Translations under genes and position numbers: made by a program
NCBI GenBank assembly: GCA_016841605.1
Contig: JAENYV010000012.1
Span: 1-55,092, forward strand
Direction: 5' to 3'
Source: Dethiobacter alkaliphilus
Lineage (GTDB): Bacteria > Bacillota > Dethiobacteria > DTU022 > UBA8154
Length of the DNA: 55,092 nt
Shown here: one piece after another, positions 9,780 to 18,215 of the stretch
Position numbering within the stretch: the first letter of the stretch is position 1
How the letters are laid out: every line of letters begins with the position of its first letter
Notes under the pieces: generated by a model
What the model was told of the DNA's origin: nothing
Seen by the model: only the letters and a program-made list of their open reading frames with translations
The model's database searches: none

Positions 9780-10930
9780 GATGTCTGCCTCCAGATCATT
9801 GTTTTCAATTCGTCCGCCATAATGCGCGCAACATCACGGGCTGCCGAAGGCATGCCACGTGCACAAGCCTGCCTGGACATTGTTTCCATTTTATATGGGT
9901 TAAGCAGCAGGGCCCGGATGTTTTCCCGCAACGATTCTTTTCCTTCAGCGCGGCAGGCCCAGCCTTCGCGGACGGCTAAACCGGCATTCTCTTCTTCCTG
10001 GCCCGGCAGGGGACGGTAGATGATAACCGGCAGTTTGCAGGCCACTGCTTCGCTCAGTGTAACTGCGCCCCCCTTGGTAATAAGCAGATCCGCCCTGCGG
10101 GTAAGGTGTTCAACTCCGTCAATAAAAGAAAATACCTGCCAGTTATTACTGCTGCCCACGAGCCTGGTTTCCAGGGATTCCTGCAGTCCCCTGTTTTGCC
10201 CTGCCAGCACTACTCCTTCCAGGGATATGGCCAACTCATCCAGTATCTCCACCGTCTCTTGAACAGCACCCAGACCCAGGCCGCCCCCCATTACCAGGAT
10301 AAAGGGCGTCCGGGACCTACAGCCCGCCGTATATAACTTACCTGTTGACGGTCCCGCCAATGCAGTAAAAGCACCGCTTTCTGCTCCGAAGTTCGAGTCA
10401 AAGGCAGGGCTAATGGGGATACCGGTACAGTGGATTCTTTCCCGGGGAAAACCGCGCTTTGCCAGAGAATCTGCAACGGACTCCCTGGCCACAAAGTAAC
10501 CGCGGATGCGGGGGTTAAACCAGGAAGCATGAAAAGCGAAATCAGTGATAACGGCAAAGGCGGGTACGGAAACAATAGGAAGGTAAGCCCCCGTGGCAAA
10601 GGGGTGCAGCAAAATGAATGCGGCAGGATGATACTTTTGTCTGATCCTCTCCAGTCCCCTATTGCATAACCAGGAAAGCAGGCTGCCGGTTGGTCCGGCT
10701 TTCCTGGACCATGAATATGCATTTCCATAAAGAGAGGGTGTTTTCTCCAGCATGGTCAGGTACAATTTCTTAACCTTTTGGAGAGTGCGGCTCTCTTCCA
10801 GCAGGTCAACAATGCACACTGGTATTGCCGGCTGGAACTCCTCCAGGGCTTTTTTAATGTTTTCCGCAACCTTTTGATGTCCATAGCCCACTGAAACAGA
10901 GACAATAACCACTTGACTTTTGTTGTTCAT
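9776..10930 (-). CDS. MGDG-synthase/UgtP-type diacylglycerol glycosyltransferase
   Basis: About 384 aa from ATG 10930 (a TTG at 10945 is an alternative start; neither has a strong ribosome site). The N-terminal half is the MGDG synthase domain with SVSVGYGHQKVAENI, the glycine/histidine loop that contacts the membrane acceptor. The C-terminal half is a GT28-type nucleotide-sugar domain: LVMGGGLGLGAV (about 215-225), SFIDGVEHL, and LLITKGGAVTLSEAVACKLP followed by PGQEEENA. Family members such as UgtP add hexoses to diacylglycerol to form glycolipids, at the cytoplasmic membrane face. It overlaps the phospholipase C gene by 4 bases, so both are made in fixed proportion. The upstream TTAACA-type array places it in the presumed phosphate regulon. 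Sugar and linkage cannot be read from sequence. Confidence 0.85.
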   Translation of the reverse strand: MNNKSQVVIVSVSVGYGHQKVAENIKKALEEFQPAIPVCIVDLLEESRTLQKVKKLYLTMLEKTPSLYGNAYSWSRKAGPTGSLLSWLCNRGLERIRQKYHPAAFILLHPFATGAYLPIVSVPAFAVITDFAFHASWFNPRIRGYFVARESVADSLAKRGFPRERIHCTGIPISPAFDSNFGAESGAFTALAGPSTGKLYTAGCRSRTPFILVMGGGLGLGAVQETVEILDELAISLEGVVLAGQNRGLQESLETRLVGSSNNWQVFSFIDGVEHLTRRADLLITKGGAVTLSEAVACKLPVIIYRPLPGQEEENAGLAVREGWACRAEGKESLRENIRALLLNPYKMETMSRQACARGMPSAARDVARIMADELKTMIWRQTS

Positions 10931-11001
10931 TTTTAGCACATCCAATCTAGGTAATACAGAAATTGGCTGAACACCAAAACGTCAACAAAACAACTTTTAC
11001 T

Positions 11002-11066
11002 ACCATAACATGAAAGGGTTAGATTTCTATTAAGTTCCGGAAAGATACTTGTTAAAGTTAGCTTAA
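11002..11066 (-). promoter_or_regulatory. Pho-box-like 11-bp repeat array and -10 for the glycosyltransferase operon
   Basis: Minus-strand hexamers at exact 11-bp steps: TTAAGC (11061-11066), TTAACA (11050-11055), CTTTCC (11039-11044), TTAATA (11028-11033), CTAACC (11017-11022), ATGTTA (11006-11011). The last hexamer runs into TATGGT (11002-11007), the likely -10. No -35 is visible, as expected for PhoP-activated promoters. The same sequence of hexamers recurs before phnM. The promoter lies about 70 bases before the gene start. Confidence 0.75.
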
Positions 11067-11120
11067 AAATATTAAGGGAAGAGATACGTGTCGAAGTTGG
11101 GGGGGGAGACCAGGGGGATG

Positions 11121-11918
11121 GAGACCAGGGGGACGGTTCTTGTGGTTTGAGTAGTAAACAGAACCGAAAGAAGAAAACCTATCGATAATGTGCTATCTAT
11201 CTTTACTGAGATGTAATATTATCCTGGCGGGTATCACGCTTTTATTATAATACCTCTGCTAATCCTCGTTAGTCTCGCTATTTGCCTTGTAGATAATCCA
11301 TTTATAGTCCGCAATATTTTTAACTAATCCGGCCTTTAATGGGTTTTGATGAATATACCTCAGAACTGTCAAAAAGTATTTATCGTCTTCAACGGTTTCA
11401 CTTTTATATCGGTCCTGAAATAGATGGCTACAGCGTTCATATTTCCAGTTATACCAATATACATAGATAGCTCCGATACGCCTCATTGCTACTCCTAATT
11501 CTTCCTTTTCTTCCTTGGGGGGGAGACCAGGGGGACGGTTCTTGTGGTTTGAGTAGTAAACAGAACCGAAAGAAGAAAACCTATCGATAATGTGCTATCT
11601 ATCTTTACTGAGATGTAATATTATCCTGGCGGGTATCACGCTTTTATTATAATACCTCTGCTAATCCTCGTTAGTCTCGCTATTTGCCTTGTAGATAATC
11701 CATTTATAGTCCGCAATATTTTTAACTAATCCGGCCTTTAATGGGTTTTGATGAATATACCTCAGAACTGTCAAAAAGTATTTATCGTCTTCAACGGTTT
11801 CACTTTTATATCGGTCCTGAAATAGATGGCTACAGCGTTCATATTTCCAGTTATACCAATATACATAGATAGCTCCGATACGCCTCATTGCTACTCCTAA
11901 TTCTTCCTTTTCTTCCTT
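11121..11918. repeat. 402-bp-period tandem duplication
   Basis: Bases 11121-11516 recur at 11523-11918 with no difference noticed by eye. Each copy starts with GAGACCAGGGGGACGG and ends with TTCTTCCTT; six G residues join them. The identity implies a recent event. Confidence 0.9.
11234..11516 (-). pseudogene. 3' fragment of the Y1 transposase gene (duplicated copy)
   Basis: This is the duplicate of the C-terminal part of the neighbouring transposase. The open stretch 11259-11486 encodes MRRIGAIYVYWYNWKYER and onward, the conserved region after the HxH motif. It lacks the catalytic HxH motif and the N-terminal part, so it cannot be active. Confidence 0.8.
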
Positions 11919-12120
11919 TTCTTCCTTAAGCAGCAGATGGATATGATTGCCCATCAAACAGTAGGCATATAACTTATATTCACTTATTTTTTCATATTCT
12001 TTTAAAGTACGCAATAATTTGGCAGAGTCTTCCTTATGCTCAAATATCGCCTGTCTGTTAATACCTCGAAAATAATATGATAATCCTTGTCTTGCTCTTC
12101 TCCCTGGCTGCTCTTGGCAT
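11636..12120 (-). pseudogene. REP-associated tyrosine transposase (RAYT, Y1 family), frameshifted and internally deleted
   Basis: A start at 12120 (MPRAAREKS) leads after two single-base losses (near 12090 and 12070) into the frame GINRQAIFEHKEDS and then the long open frame 12014-11661. That frame carries the HUH motif in GNHIHLLLK and the conserved FQDRYKSE, YIHQNPLKAGLV and ADYKW segments. After ADYKW, a deletion joins a second conserved part: the C-terminal helix-turn-helix text IARLTRISRGIIIKA is present but in another frame, ending at 11636. The catalytic Tyr, normally before the helix-turn-helix region, appears to be lost with the deletion. The 117-aa open frame alone is not a functional transposase. 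Confidence 0.85.
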
Positions 12121-12128
12121 TGTTGTGA

Positions 12129-13229
12129 TCACCCATTATTGAATATAACACTCTTTGCTATTTTGGGCAACCGCAAGAACCGTCCCCCTGGATTACCCCC
12201 CTGGATTACCTGATCACCAAACTGCTTCCCTTCAAAGGCAATCCGGCGCTTGAGATCATCCATCAACCCGGCAAACTGCACCAAATTCAGGGATTGGGCC
12301 CCATCGCAGAGAGCCCTGGCTGGATCATTATGGGTTTCGATCATTAAACCGTCGGACCCCACCGCTATGGCGGCCCGGGCCAGAGGGGCAACCAGCACCT
12401 GGATACCCGCGGCATGGCTGGGATCGACAATAACCGGCAGATGGGATTTCTGTTTCAGTAATGGAACGGCAGATAGATCCAGGGTATTGCGTGTGTAAGT
12501 TTCAAAGGTGCGTATCCCTCTCTCGCAAAGGATCACCTGGCTGTTGCCCTCAGACATGATATACTCGGCGCTCATCAGCAGCTCTTCCAGAGTATTGGCC
12601 AAACCCCTTTTCAGGAGGACAGGCTTACGGCATCGTCCCACTTCCCTGAGCAAGTCGAAGTTCTGCATATTTCTGGCGCCGACCTGGATAACGTCAATCT
12701 CCTCAAATAAAGGAAGTTGGGTCTGATTCATCACTTCCGTAACAACCGGCAAGCCGGTCTCTTTTTTGGCCGCCAGCAACAGCTTCAGTCCGTCCGCGCC
12801 CAGTCCCATAAAGGCATAGGGAGAGGTGCGCGGCTTGAAAGCGCCGCCCCGCAGTAAGGTGGCGCCGGCGGCTTTCACGGACCTGGCCACTTCGATAATC
12901 TGTTCTTCGCTTTCCACCGAACAGGGTCCTGCGATTACCTGGAACATTCCCGCACCGATAGGCACACCCCCCCCGTTGACGATCGTGTCCTCAGGATGAG
13001 CTGTTCTGTTTACTGCTTTATAAGGTTCGGTGACACGTTTGCCGTACTCCACGATATCGTTGGTCTGGACGACGGAGTCTATATCGATGGCGGCAGTATT
13101 GCCGATCAGGCAAACCACTGTATGCTCGGTGCCGATGCTGATGAAAGTTTTGAAACCGCGAGATTCGATTAACGCTACAAACCGGTCAATTTCCCGTTGT
13201 GATACACCCGGCTTTAGTACAAATACCAT
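12129..13229 (-). CDS. aroF: DAHP synthase, type I beta with ferredoxin-like domain
   Basis: 366 aa. 3-deoxy-7-phosphoheptulonate synthase joins phosphoenolpyruvate and erythrose 4-phosphate, the first step of the shikimate pathway. Residues 1-70 form the ferredoxin-like regulatory domain seen in the Thermotoga type enzyme (feedback control); the barrel follows with AGPCSVESEEQI, RGGAFKPRTSPYAFMG, QVGARNMQNF, LLKRG and VDPSHAAG. The start is ATG with GGGGAGG 8-9 bases before. It lies 59 bases after trpF and is the last gene of the trp operon in view, so Trp-responsive T-box control would also limit pathway entry. The last ~24 residues (from about QGGNPGGRFLRL) come from the inserted Y1 element and are not native. 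The core is intact. Confidence 0.93.
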   Translation of the reverse strand: MVFVLKPGVSQREIDRFVALIESRGFKTFISIGTEHTVVCLIGNTAAIDIDSVVQTNDIVEYGKRVTEPYKAVNRTAHPEDTIVNGGGVPIGAGMFQVIAGPCSVESEEQIIEVARSVKAAGATLLRGGAFKPRTSPYAFMGLGADGLKLLLAAKKETGLPVVTEVMNQTQLPLFEEIDVIQVGARNMQNFDLLREVGRCRKPVLLKRGLANTLEELLMSAEYIMSEGNSQVILCERGIRTFETYTRNTLDLSAVPLLKQKSHLPVIVDPSHAAGIQVLVAPLARAAIAVGSDGLMIETHNDPARALCDGAQSLNLVQFAGLMDDLKRRIAFEGKQFGDQVIQGGNPGGRFLRLPKIAKSVIFNNG

Positions 13230-13288
13230 TTCTGTTAAACCTCCCCTATCTTTTTTTATCTATCTATCTATATTTTTCTTTTTCTTTC

Positions 13289-13906
13289 TTAACGAATATT
13301 TCTGATGGTTTCCACGATCCGCCTGATTTTGTCTTCTTCTTTGACACCATCTGTTTCCGCACCGCTGCTCACGTCGACGGCAAAGGGGCGAGAGGCTAAA
13401 ACCGCCTGCTCAATGTTGTTTTCATTCAATCCGCCGGCTAGAAAAAACGGTTTTTGCAGGGCAGGGATTATTGAGTGGTCAAAGGCCTTACCGCTTCCGC
13501 CGTACCGGCCCTTTTGGTAGGTATCCAGCAAAAGAAGATCGCAGGAGAGCTTCTGGGCCTGCAGAATCTGTTCCGCACTCCGCACCCGCACTGCTTTGAT
13601 TACCGGAGCTGCTGTTTTCTGTCTGAGCGCCCGGATGAACTCTTCGGTCTCATCCCCATGAAGCTGCACAATATCGATAAGTCCCGTCTCACAGAGCGCG
13701 GCAATGTTTTGTACTGTTTCATTGGTAAAAACGCCCACCGCTTTAATGCGGGAATCCAGTCTTTCTCTCAGCAGGAGCGCCTGCTCAGGGATCACTCTCC
13801 GGCGGCTGCCGGGGGCAAAGACAAAGCCCATATAGTCCGGAAGGTAGCGGTTGACTACCGCAATATCCTCTTGCCGTGTCAGACCGCAGATTTTAACTTT
13901 AGTCAT
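13289..13906 (-). CDS. trpF: Phosphoribosylanthranilate isomerase
   Basis: 205 aa, normal length. Converts N-(5-phosphoribosyl)anthranilate to the carboxyphenylamino-deoxyribulose phosphate. The catalytic Cys is in VKICGLTR (residues 4-11) and the general acid Asp lies in LLLLDTYQ; the phosphate site FFLAGGLNENN and VDVSSGAE follow. The start overlaps the end of trpC by 8 bases, so translation is probably coupled. Confidence 0.95.
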   Translation of the reverse strand: MTKVKICGLTRQEDIAVVNRYLPDYMGFVFAPGSRRRVIPEQALLLRERLDSRIKAVGVFTNETVQNIAALCETGLIDIVQLHGDETEEFIRALRQKTAAPVIKAVRVRSAEQILQAQKLSCDLLLLDTYQKGRYGGSGKAFDHSIIPALQKPFFLAGGLNENNIEQAVLASRPFAVDVSSGAETDGVKEEDKIRRIVETIRNIR

Positions 13907-14693
13907 TACTCGTCGCCCTCCCCTGCAGTTCGGCCAGCATTTTCCTTTTATCCGGACTGCGCATCAGAGTTTCCCCAATCAGCACTCCATTGACTTTGGC
14001 CTGCCGCAGTACATTAATATCTGCCGCAGTTTTAATGCCGCTTTCAGCTACAAAGAGAATGTTTTCCGGAACAAATTTCCGTAGAGCGACGCTGTTGTTA
14101 ATATCTACGGTAAAATCTTTGAGATTGCGGTTATTGACGCCGATAAGGCGCGCCCCTGCTGCCAGAGCAGATGCTACTTCCACGGCATCGTGCGCTTCCA
14201 CCAACGCGGAGAGTCCAAGCTCATCGCAGATGGCAAGATACTCTCGGATGGTGCTCGTCTCCAACAGGGCACAGATGAGCAGCACTGCGTCGGCCCCGAT
14301 CGCTTTGGACTCGTAAATTTGATAGGCGTCTACGGTAAAGTCTTTGCGCAGCACAGGAAGGGATACTTCCCTTTGTATTTGCCTGAGGTACTCATCGCTG
14401 CCCAGAAAAAATTCGGGCTCAGTCAATACCGAGACGGCAGCCGCGCCGGCATCCTCATATTCCTTGGCAATATGCAGATAGGGGAAATCAGCTGCTATCA
14501 ACCCTTTGGAAGGGGAGGCCTTTTTAACTTCACAAATAAAACTGATTTCCTCTCCGCGCAAGACCTTTTCCAGAGGGAAGCCTGTTGCAGGGTCACAGCG
14601 GCGGGCTGCTTCTTTAATTTGCTCCGGAGGGATCCTGGCTTTGTTCCGTTCTACCCTGGCCCGGGCTGCTGCGGCAATGGTATGGAGTATCAT
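13899..14693 (-). CDS. trpC: Indole-3-glycerol-phosphate synthase
   Basis: 264 aa, a stand-alone TIM-barrel enzyme that closes the indole ring. Typical motifs are FICEVKKASPSKGLI (catalytic Glu and Lys), LRKDFTVDAYQIYE, LVEAHD, GVNNRNLKDF and ESGI. It overlaps trpD by 4 bases (ATGA type) and trpF by 8. Confidence 0.95.
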   Translation of the reverse strand: MILHTIAAAARARVERNKARIPPEQIKEAARRCDPATGFPLEKVLRGEEISFICEVKKASPSKGLIAADFPYLHIAKEYEDAGAAAVSVLTEPEFFLGSDEYLRQIQREVSLPVLRKDFTVDAYQIYESKAIGADAVLLICALLETSTIREYLAICDELGLSALVEAHDAVEVASALAAGARLIGVNNRNLKDFTVDINNSVALRKFVPENILFVAESGIKTAADINVLRQAKVNGVLIGETLMRSPDKRKMLAELQGRATSND

Positions 14694-15709
14694 GGAGCCA
14701 CCTCATTTGTTAGTCGGCAAAATTCATCAAGTTTGGCGGCAGCTTTTCCGCTATCCAGAAGTTCCTGCGCCATTTTCACACATTCCGCCACTGTGCAGTT
14801 GTCAATGCCGAGATAAAGGCCCATGGCCGCGTTCAGCACTACTACATCCCGTTTCGCTCCCTTTTCTTTGCCGCTGAAGATGTCCCGGGCAATGAGGGCG
14901 TTTTCTTCGGGCTTACCGCCCCGCAAATCCTGTAAGCTGCAGCGGCTCAAGCCGAACTGTTCAGGGGTGATCTCGTAGGCAGTCAGTTCGCCCTGGCGAA
15001 TTTCGCAGACATGGGTCGGCCCGGTGAGTGTGACCTCATCCATGCCGTCGCTGCCGCTGACCGCCAGGCCGCGCCTCACACCGAGATTGGCAAGCACCTG
15101 GGCCAGGGGTTCCACCAGTCTGGAGTCGTACACACCCATCAGCTGCATCGTAGCTCCCGCGGGATTAGACAGGGGACCGAGTATGTTGAAGACAGTCCGC
15201 ACGCCCATTTCCCTGCGCACCGGCGCCGCGTATTTCATGGAAGCATGATAGAGCTGGGCAAACATAAAGCAGATATTGCTCTCTTCCAAAATTTTCTCAC
15301 TCTGCTTCGGAGACAGGTTCAGGTTAATGCCGAGCTGCTCCAGCACATCGGCCGCGCCGCTTTTGCTTGATACGCCGCGGTTGCCGTGTTTCGCTACCGG
15401 AACGCCCCCGGCCGCAACCACAAAGGCAGAGGTAGTGGAGATATTGAAGCTGTTCACCCCGTCGCCCCCGGTTCCCACAATATCGATAACCTTGCGCACC
15501 GGATTGATTTTTAGTCCCTTTTCGCGCATAACGGAGGCAAAGGCAGTAATCTCTTCAACCGTTTCTCCCTTCATGCGCAATGCTGCCAGCAGGGCTCCCA
15601 TCTGCGCCTGAGTGGCCGTCCCCTCCATCATTTCTCTCATCACTTCTTGAGCGGTTTCGTAAGGGAGATCTCTGCCGCTGAGTATTTCTTGTATGGCATG
15701 CTGAATCAT
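14690..15709 (-). CDS. trpD: Anthranilate phosphoribosyltransferase
   Basis: 339 aa. Transfers phosphoribose from PRPP to anthranilate. Motifs: GTGGDGVNSFNISTTSAFV (PRPP site), KHGNRGVSSKSGAADVLE, and SDGMDEVTLTGPT. The start lies one base after the trpG stop region and the end overlaps trpC. Not fused to trpG, unlike the enterobacterial protein. Confidence 0.95.
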   Translation of the reverse strand: MIQHAIQEILSGRDLPYETAQEVMREMMEGTATQAQMGALLAALRMKGETVEEITAFASVMREKGLKINPVRKVIDIVGTGGDGVNSFNISTTSAFVVAAGGVPVAKHGNRGVSSKSGAADVLEQLGINLNLSPKQSEKILEESNICFMFAQLYHASMKYAAPVRREMGVRTVFNILGPLSNPAGATMQLMGVYDSRLVEPLAQVLANLGVRRGLAVSGSDGMDEVTLTGPTHVCEIRQGELTAYEITPEQFGLSRCSLQDLRGGKPEENALIARDIFSGKEKGAKRDVVVLNAAMGLYLGIDNCTVAECVKMAQELLDSGKAAAKLDEFCRLTNEVAP

Positions 15710-15710
15710 T

Positions 15711-16286
15711 TTAATTTCCTCCCAAAGCCAAAAAATTTTCCATTATAACATTCCCCAGGGGAGTCAGAATGGATTCCGGATGAAACTGCACCCCGTAAAC
15801 ATCATAATCTTGATGTTTAACCGCCATCACTTCGCGGCTGTCGTCCTCCGCAACCACCTGCAGCCGTCCCGGAATGGTCTCCCTGCGGGCGCTCAGCGAA
15901 TGGTAGCGCGCCCCGTCAATGTTTGCGGGTAGCCCGCGAAAGATGGGACAGGTGTTGTCAAGAAGGATATTGCTCTTCTTTCCGTGCATTAGCTGCCTGG
16001 CATGCGTGATTTCCGCTCCGTATACCTCGCAGATTCCCTGATGCCCCAGACAGACCCCCAGGATGGGAAATTTGCCTGCCAGCTTGCGGACCAGTTCCTC
16101 GCAGACGCCGGCATCTTTCGGATAACCGGGGCCGGGGGAAAGGATAATGTGGGACGGGTGGAGTGCTTCGATCTCCTCAACCGTCAGCTCGTCGTTGCGG
16201 ACAACGCGGATATATGGATTGATGCCTCCTGCCTGCTGCACCAGATTATAAGAGAAGCTGTCGTAATTATCGATAACTATCAGCAC
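15711..16286 (-). CDS. trpG: Anthranilate synthase glutamine amidotransferase subunit
   Basis: 191 aa class I glutamine amidotransferase feeding ammonia to TrpE. Nucleophile Cys in GVCLGHQGI, His and Glu in VQFHPES. The N-terminus MLIVIDNYDSFSYNLVQ matches the family, so the start at 16286 inside the 3' end of trpE (20-base overlap) is well supported. Confidence 0.95.
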   Translation of the reverse strand: MLIVIDNYDSFSYNLVQQAGGINPYIRVVRNDELTVEEIEALHPSHIILSPGPGYPKDAGVCEELVRKLAGKFPILGVCLGHQGICEVYGAEITHARQLMHGKKSNILLDNTCPIFRGLPANIDGARYHSLSARRETIPGRLQVVAEDDSREVMAVKHQDYDVYGVQFHPESILTPLGNVIMENFLALGGN

Positions 16287-17754
16287 AGTCTTCTACCTCC
16301 CCTGCATTACGGACGGCATTTATTAAGGCCAGCGCCTTATTGGCCGATTCCTCATACTCAGTTTCCGGGACGCTGTCCGCCACGATGCCGCCACCGGCCT
16401 GCACATAGACCTTGTCGCCCTTTTTTACCGCCATGCGGATAGCAATACAGGTGTCCATATTCCCTGTAAAATCCACATAGCCCAGAGCTCCCCCGTAGAT
16501 ATCCCGGGGCTCCTTCTCCATCTCCTCAATGATCTCGCAGGCGCGGATCTTCGGGGCGCCGGAGAGGGTGCCTGCCGGCAGCACCGCCTCAATGGCACTG
16601 TAAGCGTCGCAACCGGGGAGAATGTTGCTCTCCACCTGAGAGGCGATATGCATGATTTTGGAGTAACGATGGATCATCATGTACTCTGTGACCTCCACCG
16701 AAGAAAATTGGGATATTTTACCGAGATCGTTTCTGCCCAGATCCACCAGCATATTGTGTTCCGCTAATTCCTTTTCATCAGACAACAGATCCAGTTCCAA
16801 CTGTTTGTCCTCTTTCTCTGTTTTTCCCCTGGGGCGAGAACCGGCTACCGGGAAAGTTGTTAGCCTTCCATTTTGCAGCCGCACCAGCGTTTCGGGAGAT
16901 GTGCTCATGATCTCATCTTCGTCGATATGGAGATAGACCATATAAGGTGAGGGGTTTGTCGTCCTCAGAACCCGGTAAGCGTTCATCAGGCTGCCCTGAT
17001 AAGGACTGACAAACTGCCGTGAGATAACGGCCTGGAAGATATCGCCGTCCCGGATATATTCCTTTGTCCGTTCCACCATGGCACAGTATTCTTCTTTCGT
17101 CACATTGCAGGTGAACTCCACATGCTTTTCACCCTCCTGCCGCGAAAACGTCCGGGTGTCGCGGATGATGGAAGCAATCTCTTCAATCTCGGCCGCGGCC
17201 CGTCTGTAGTTTTCCTGCACATTATCGGTTTTTATATTGACCACAATAGTGATCTTCTGTTTGAGATGATCATAGGCAATTACTTTATCAAAGAGCATCA
17301 GGTCAAAATCATGGCAGTGCCCTCGTTTAATTTTTAACTTGGGTTCCGCGTGATTGATCATGGCATAGGCAAAATATCCCACAAACCCGCCGGTAAATGG
17401 CGGCAGATCAGGCAATCTCGGCGCTTTATATTCTTTTTGGATTTGTCGCAGCAAGTCCAGGGGATTGTCGGTTTGCGACTCGGAAACAATCTCACCGTCC
17501 CTTTCCACAGTAACCTTCTGTTCCTTGCAGAAGACTCGCATTACCGGGTCAAAACCCAGAAAGGAGTAGCGGCCCCACTTTTCTCCTCCCTCCACGCTTT
17601 CCAGCAGAAAGTAGCGTTTGCTTATCTCCGACAGCTTGCGCAGCATTGTGATCGGAGTGATAACATCAGCATAAATTTCCAGGGAGACGGGAATAACGCT
17701 GTGCCCCTCCGCCAAGGCCAAAATTTTTTCATAAGTCGGTTCCATCATCTTCAC
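16267..17754 (-). CDS. trpE: Anthranilate synthase component I
   Basis: 495 aa. Converts chorismate plus ammonia to anthranilate. Chorismate-binding motifs are visible: TSPETLVRL, FPVAGSRPRG, DLGRNDLGK, AGTLSGAPK and YVQAGGGIVADS. The N-terminal Trp-binding element (LLESVEGGEKWGRYSFLG) is kept, so feedback inhibition by tryptophan is likely. First gene behind the T-box leader; the start follows GGAAGG, with ATG choices at 17754 and 17748. Confidence 0.95.
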   Translation of the reverse strand: MKMMEPTYEKILALAEGHSVIPVSLEIYADVITPITMLRKLSEISKRYFLLESVEGGEKWGRYSFLGFDPVMRVFCKEQKVTVERDGEIVSESQTDNPLDLLRQIQKEYKAPRLPDLPPFTGGFVGYFAYAMINHAEPKLKIKRGHCHDFDLMLFDKVIAYDHLKQKITIVVNIKTDNVQENYRRAAAEIEEIASIIRDTRTFSRQEGEKHVEFTCNVTKEEYCAMVERTKEYIRDGDIFQAVISRQFVSPYQGSLMNAYRVLRTTNPSPYMVYLHIDEDEIMSTSPETLVRLQNGRLTTFPVAGSRPRGKTEKEDKQLELDLLSDEKELAEHNMLVDLGRNDLGKISQFSSVEVTEYMMIHRYSKIMHIASQVESNILPGCDAYSAIEAVLPAGTLSGAPKIRACEIIEEMEKEPRDIYGGALGYVDFTGNMDTCIAIRMAVKKGDKVYVQAGGGIVADSVPETEYEESANKALALINAVRNAGEVEDCADSYR

Positions 17755-17839
17755 CTTCCTTTCATTAAACTGTTGGAATGAAATTTCTTTACTTTTAATT
17801 CTTTACGTTTAAATTTAAAGGTCCTTTGGCCATAAAATG

Positions 17840-18118
17840 GCCATAAAAAAAGCTCCTGCCCCCCGTAAGGGGCAAAAGCTTGACTTCTGCGGTACCACCC
17901 AAATTGGTAAAATAAATTACCCACTCATTTTACGCACCATCATGCGCACCCCACTGATAACGGACGGGGTTCCCGTCGACGTCTACTCCCTTGCGGTTTC
18001 AAGCCGCCCTCGCAACTCCATTCGGTTAATTCCGGCATGCCGCATTCACACCAGCCTGCGGCTCTCTGAGATGCTTTCCTAAACCTACTTCTCTTGCTCA
18101 TGGGTTTGTTAATTCATT
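17840..18118 (-). ncRNA. T-box leader (tRNA-Trp sensing) of the trp operon
   Basis: On the minus strand the leader begins with an AGCAAGAGAAGTAG element (stem I, AGAG motif). It continues through GC-rich stem I arms with a TGG triplet (18018-18020) in the sequence GAATGGAGTTGC at the specifier position, reading Trp. It then has the conserved T-box GGGTGGTACCGC (17889-17900) followed by the terminator. Uncharged tRNA-Trp would pair with the T-box and favour the antiterminator, allowing trpE and downstream genes to be read. The specifier assignment rests on position and on the downstream genes, not on a folded model. Confidence 0.93.
17844..17881 (-). terminator. T-box-controlled attenuator terminator
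   Basis: A 13-bp stem (AAGCTTTTGCCCC with GGGGCAGGAGCTT, two G-T pairs) is followed by a TTTTTTT run on the minus strand. The T-box sequence lies just before it and would compete for its 5' arm. A second small palindrome, GGCCATAAAATGGCC, follows at 17828-17842. Confidence 0.93.
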
Positions 18119-18124
18119 TTTATC

Positions 18125-18152
18125 AGTATAACATTTTGATTTTATTTGTAAA
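18125..18152 (-). promoter_or_regulatory. Sigma-A promoter of the trp operon
   Basis: TTTACA (18147-18152) and TATACT (18125-18130) with a 16-base spacer, minus strand. Transcription would begin near 18118, right at the 5' end of the T-box leader. Confidence 0.75.
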
Positions 18153-18215
18153 TACTTTTTTTGATTTAATGTTTGTAAAGTATCTTCTTCTGAGGCAGTC
18201 CCTTTGGAATAAGGT

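Larger units (their letters stand above)
11121..12191 (-). mobile_element. Degenerate REP-associated (Y1/IS200-like) transposase element with internal tandem duplication
   Basis: The element is bounded by inverted copies of a REP-like end, CCAGGGGGACGGTTCTTG at 11125-11142 and its complement at 12174-12191. Its right half is present twice in tandem: 11121-11516 and 11523-11918, period 402 bp, essentially identical, joined by a run of G. The full copy holds a broken transposase (11636-12120); the duplicate holds only its 3' part. The left end has replaced the natural 3' end of aroF, so the aroF stop lies inside the element. A shorter relative sits at 54611-55086. Confidence 0.8.

Noticed and set aside
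11259-11486. A separate small functional gene
   Set aside because: It is the duplicated 3' part of the Y1 transposase without the HUH motif.
13256-13272. Short TATC microsatellite between trpF and aroF
   Set aside because: Only about four units, outside genes and clear of the ribosome site; no functional claim is supported.
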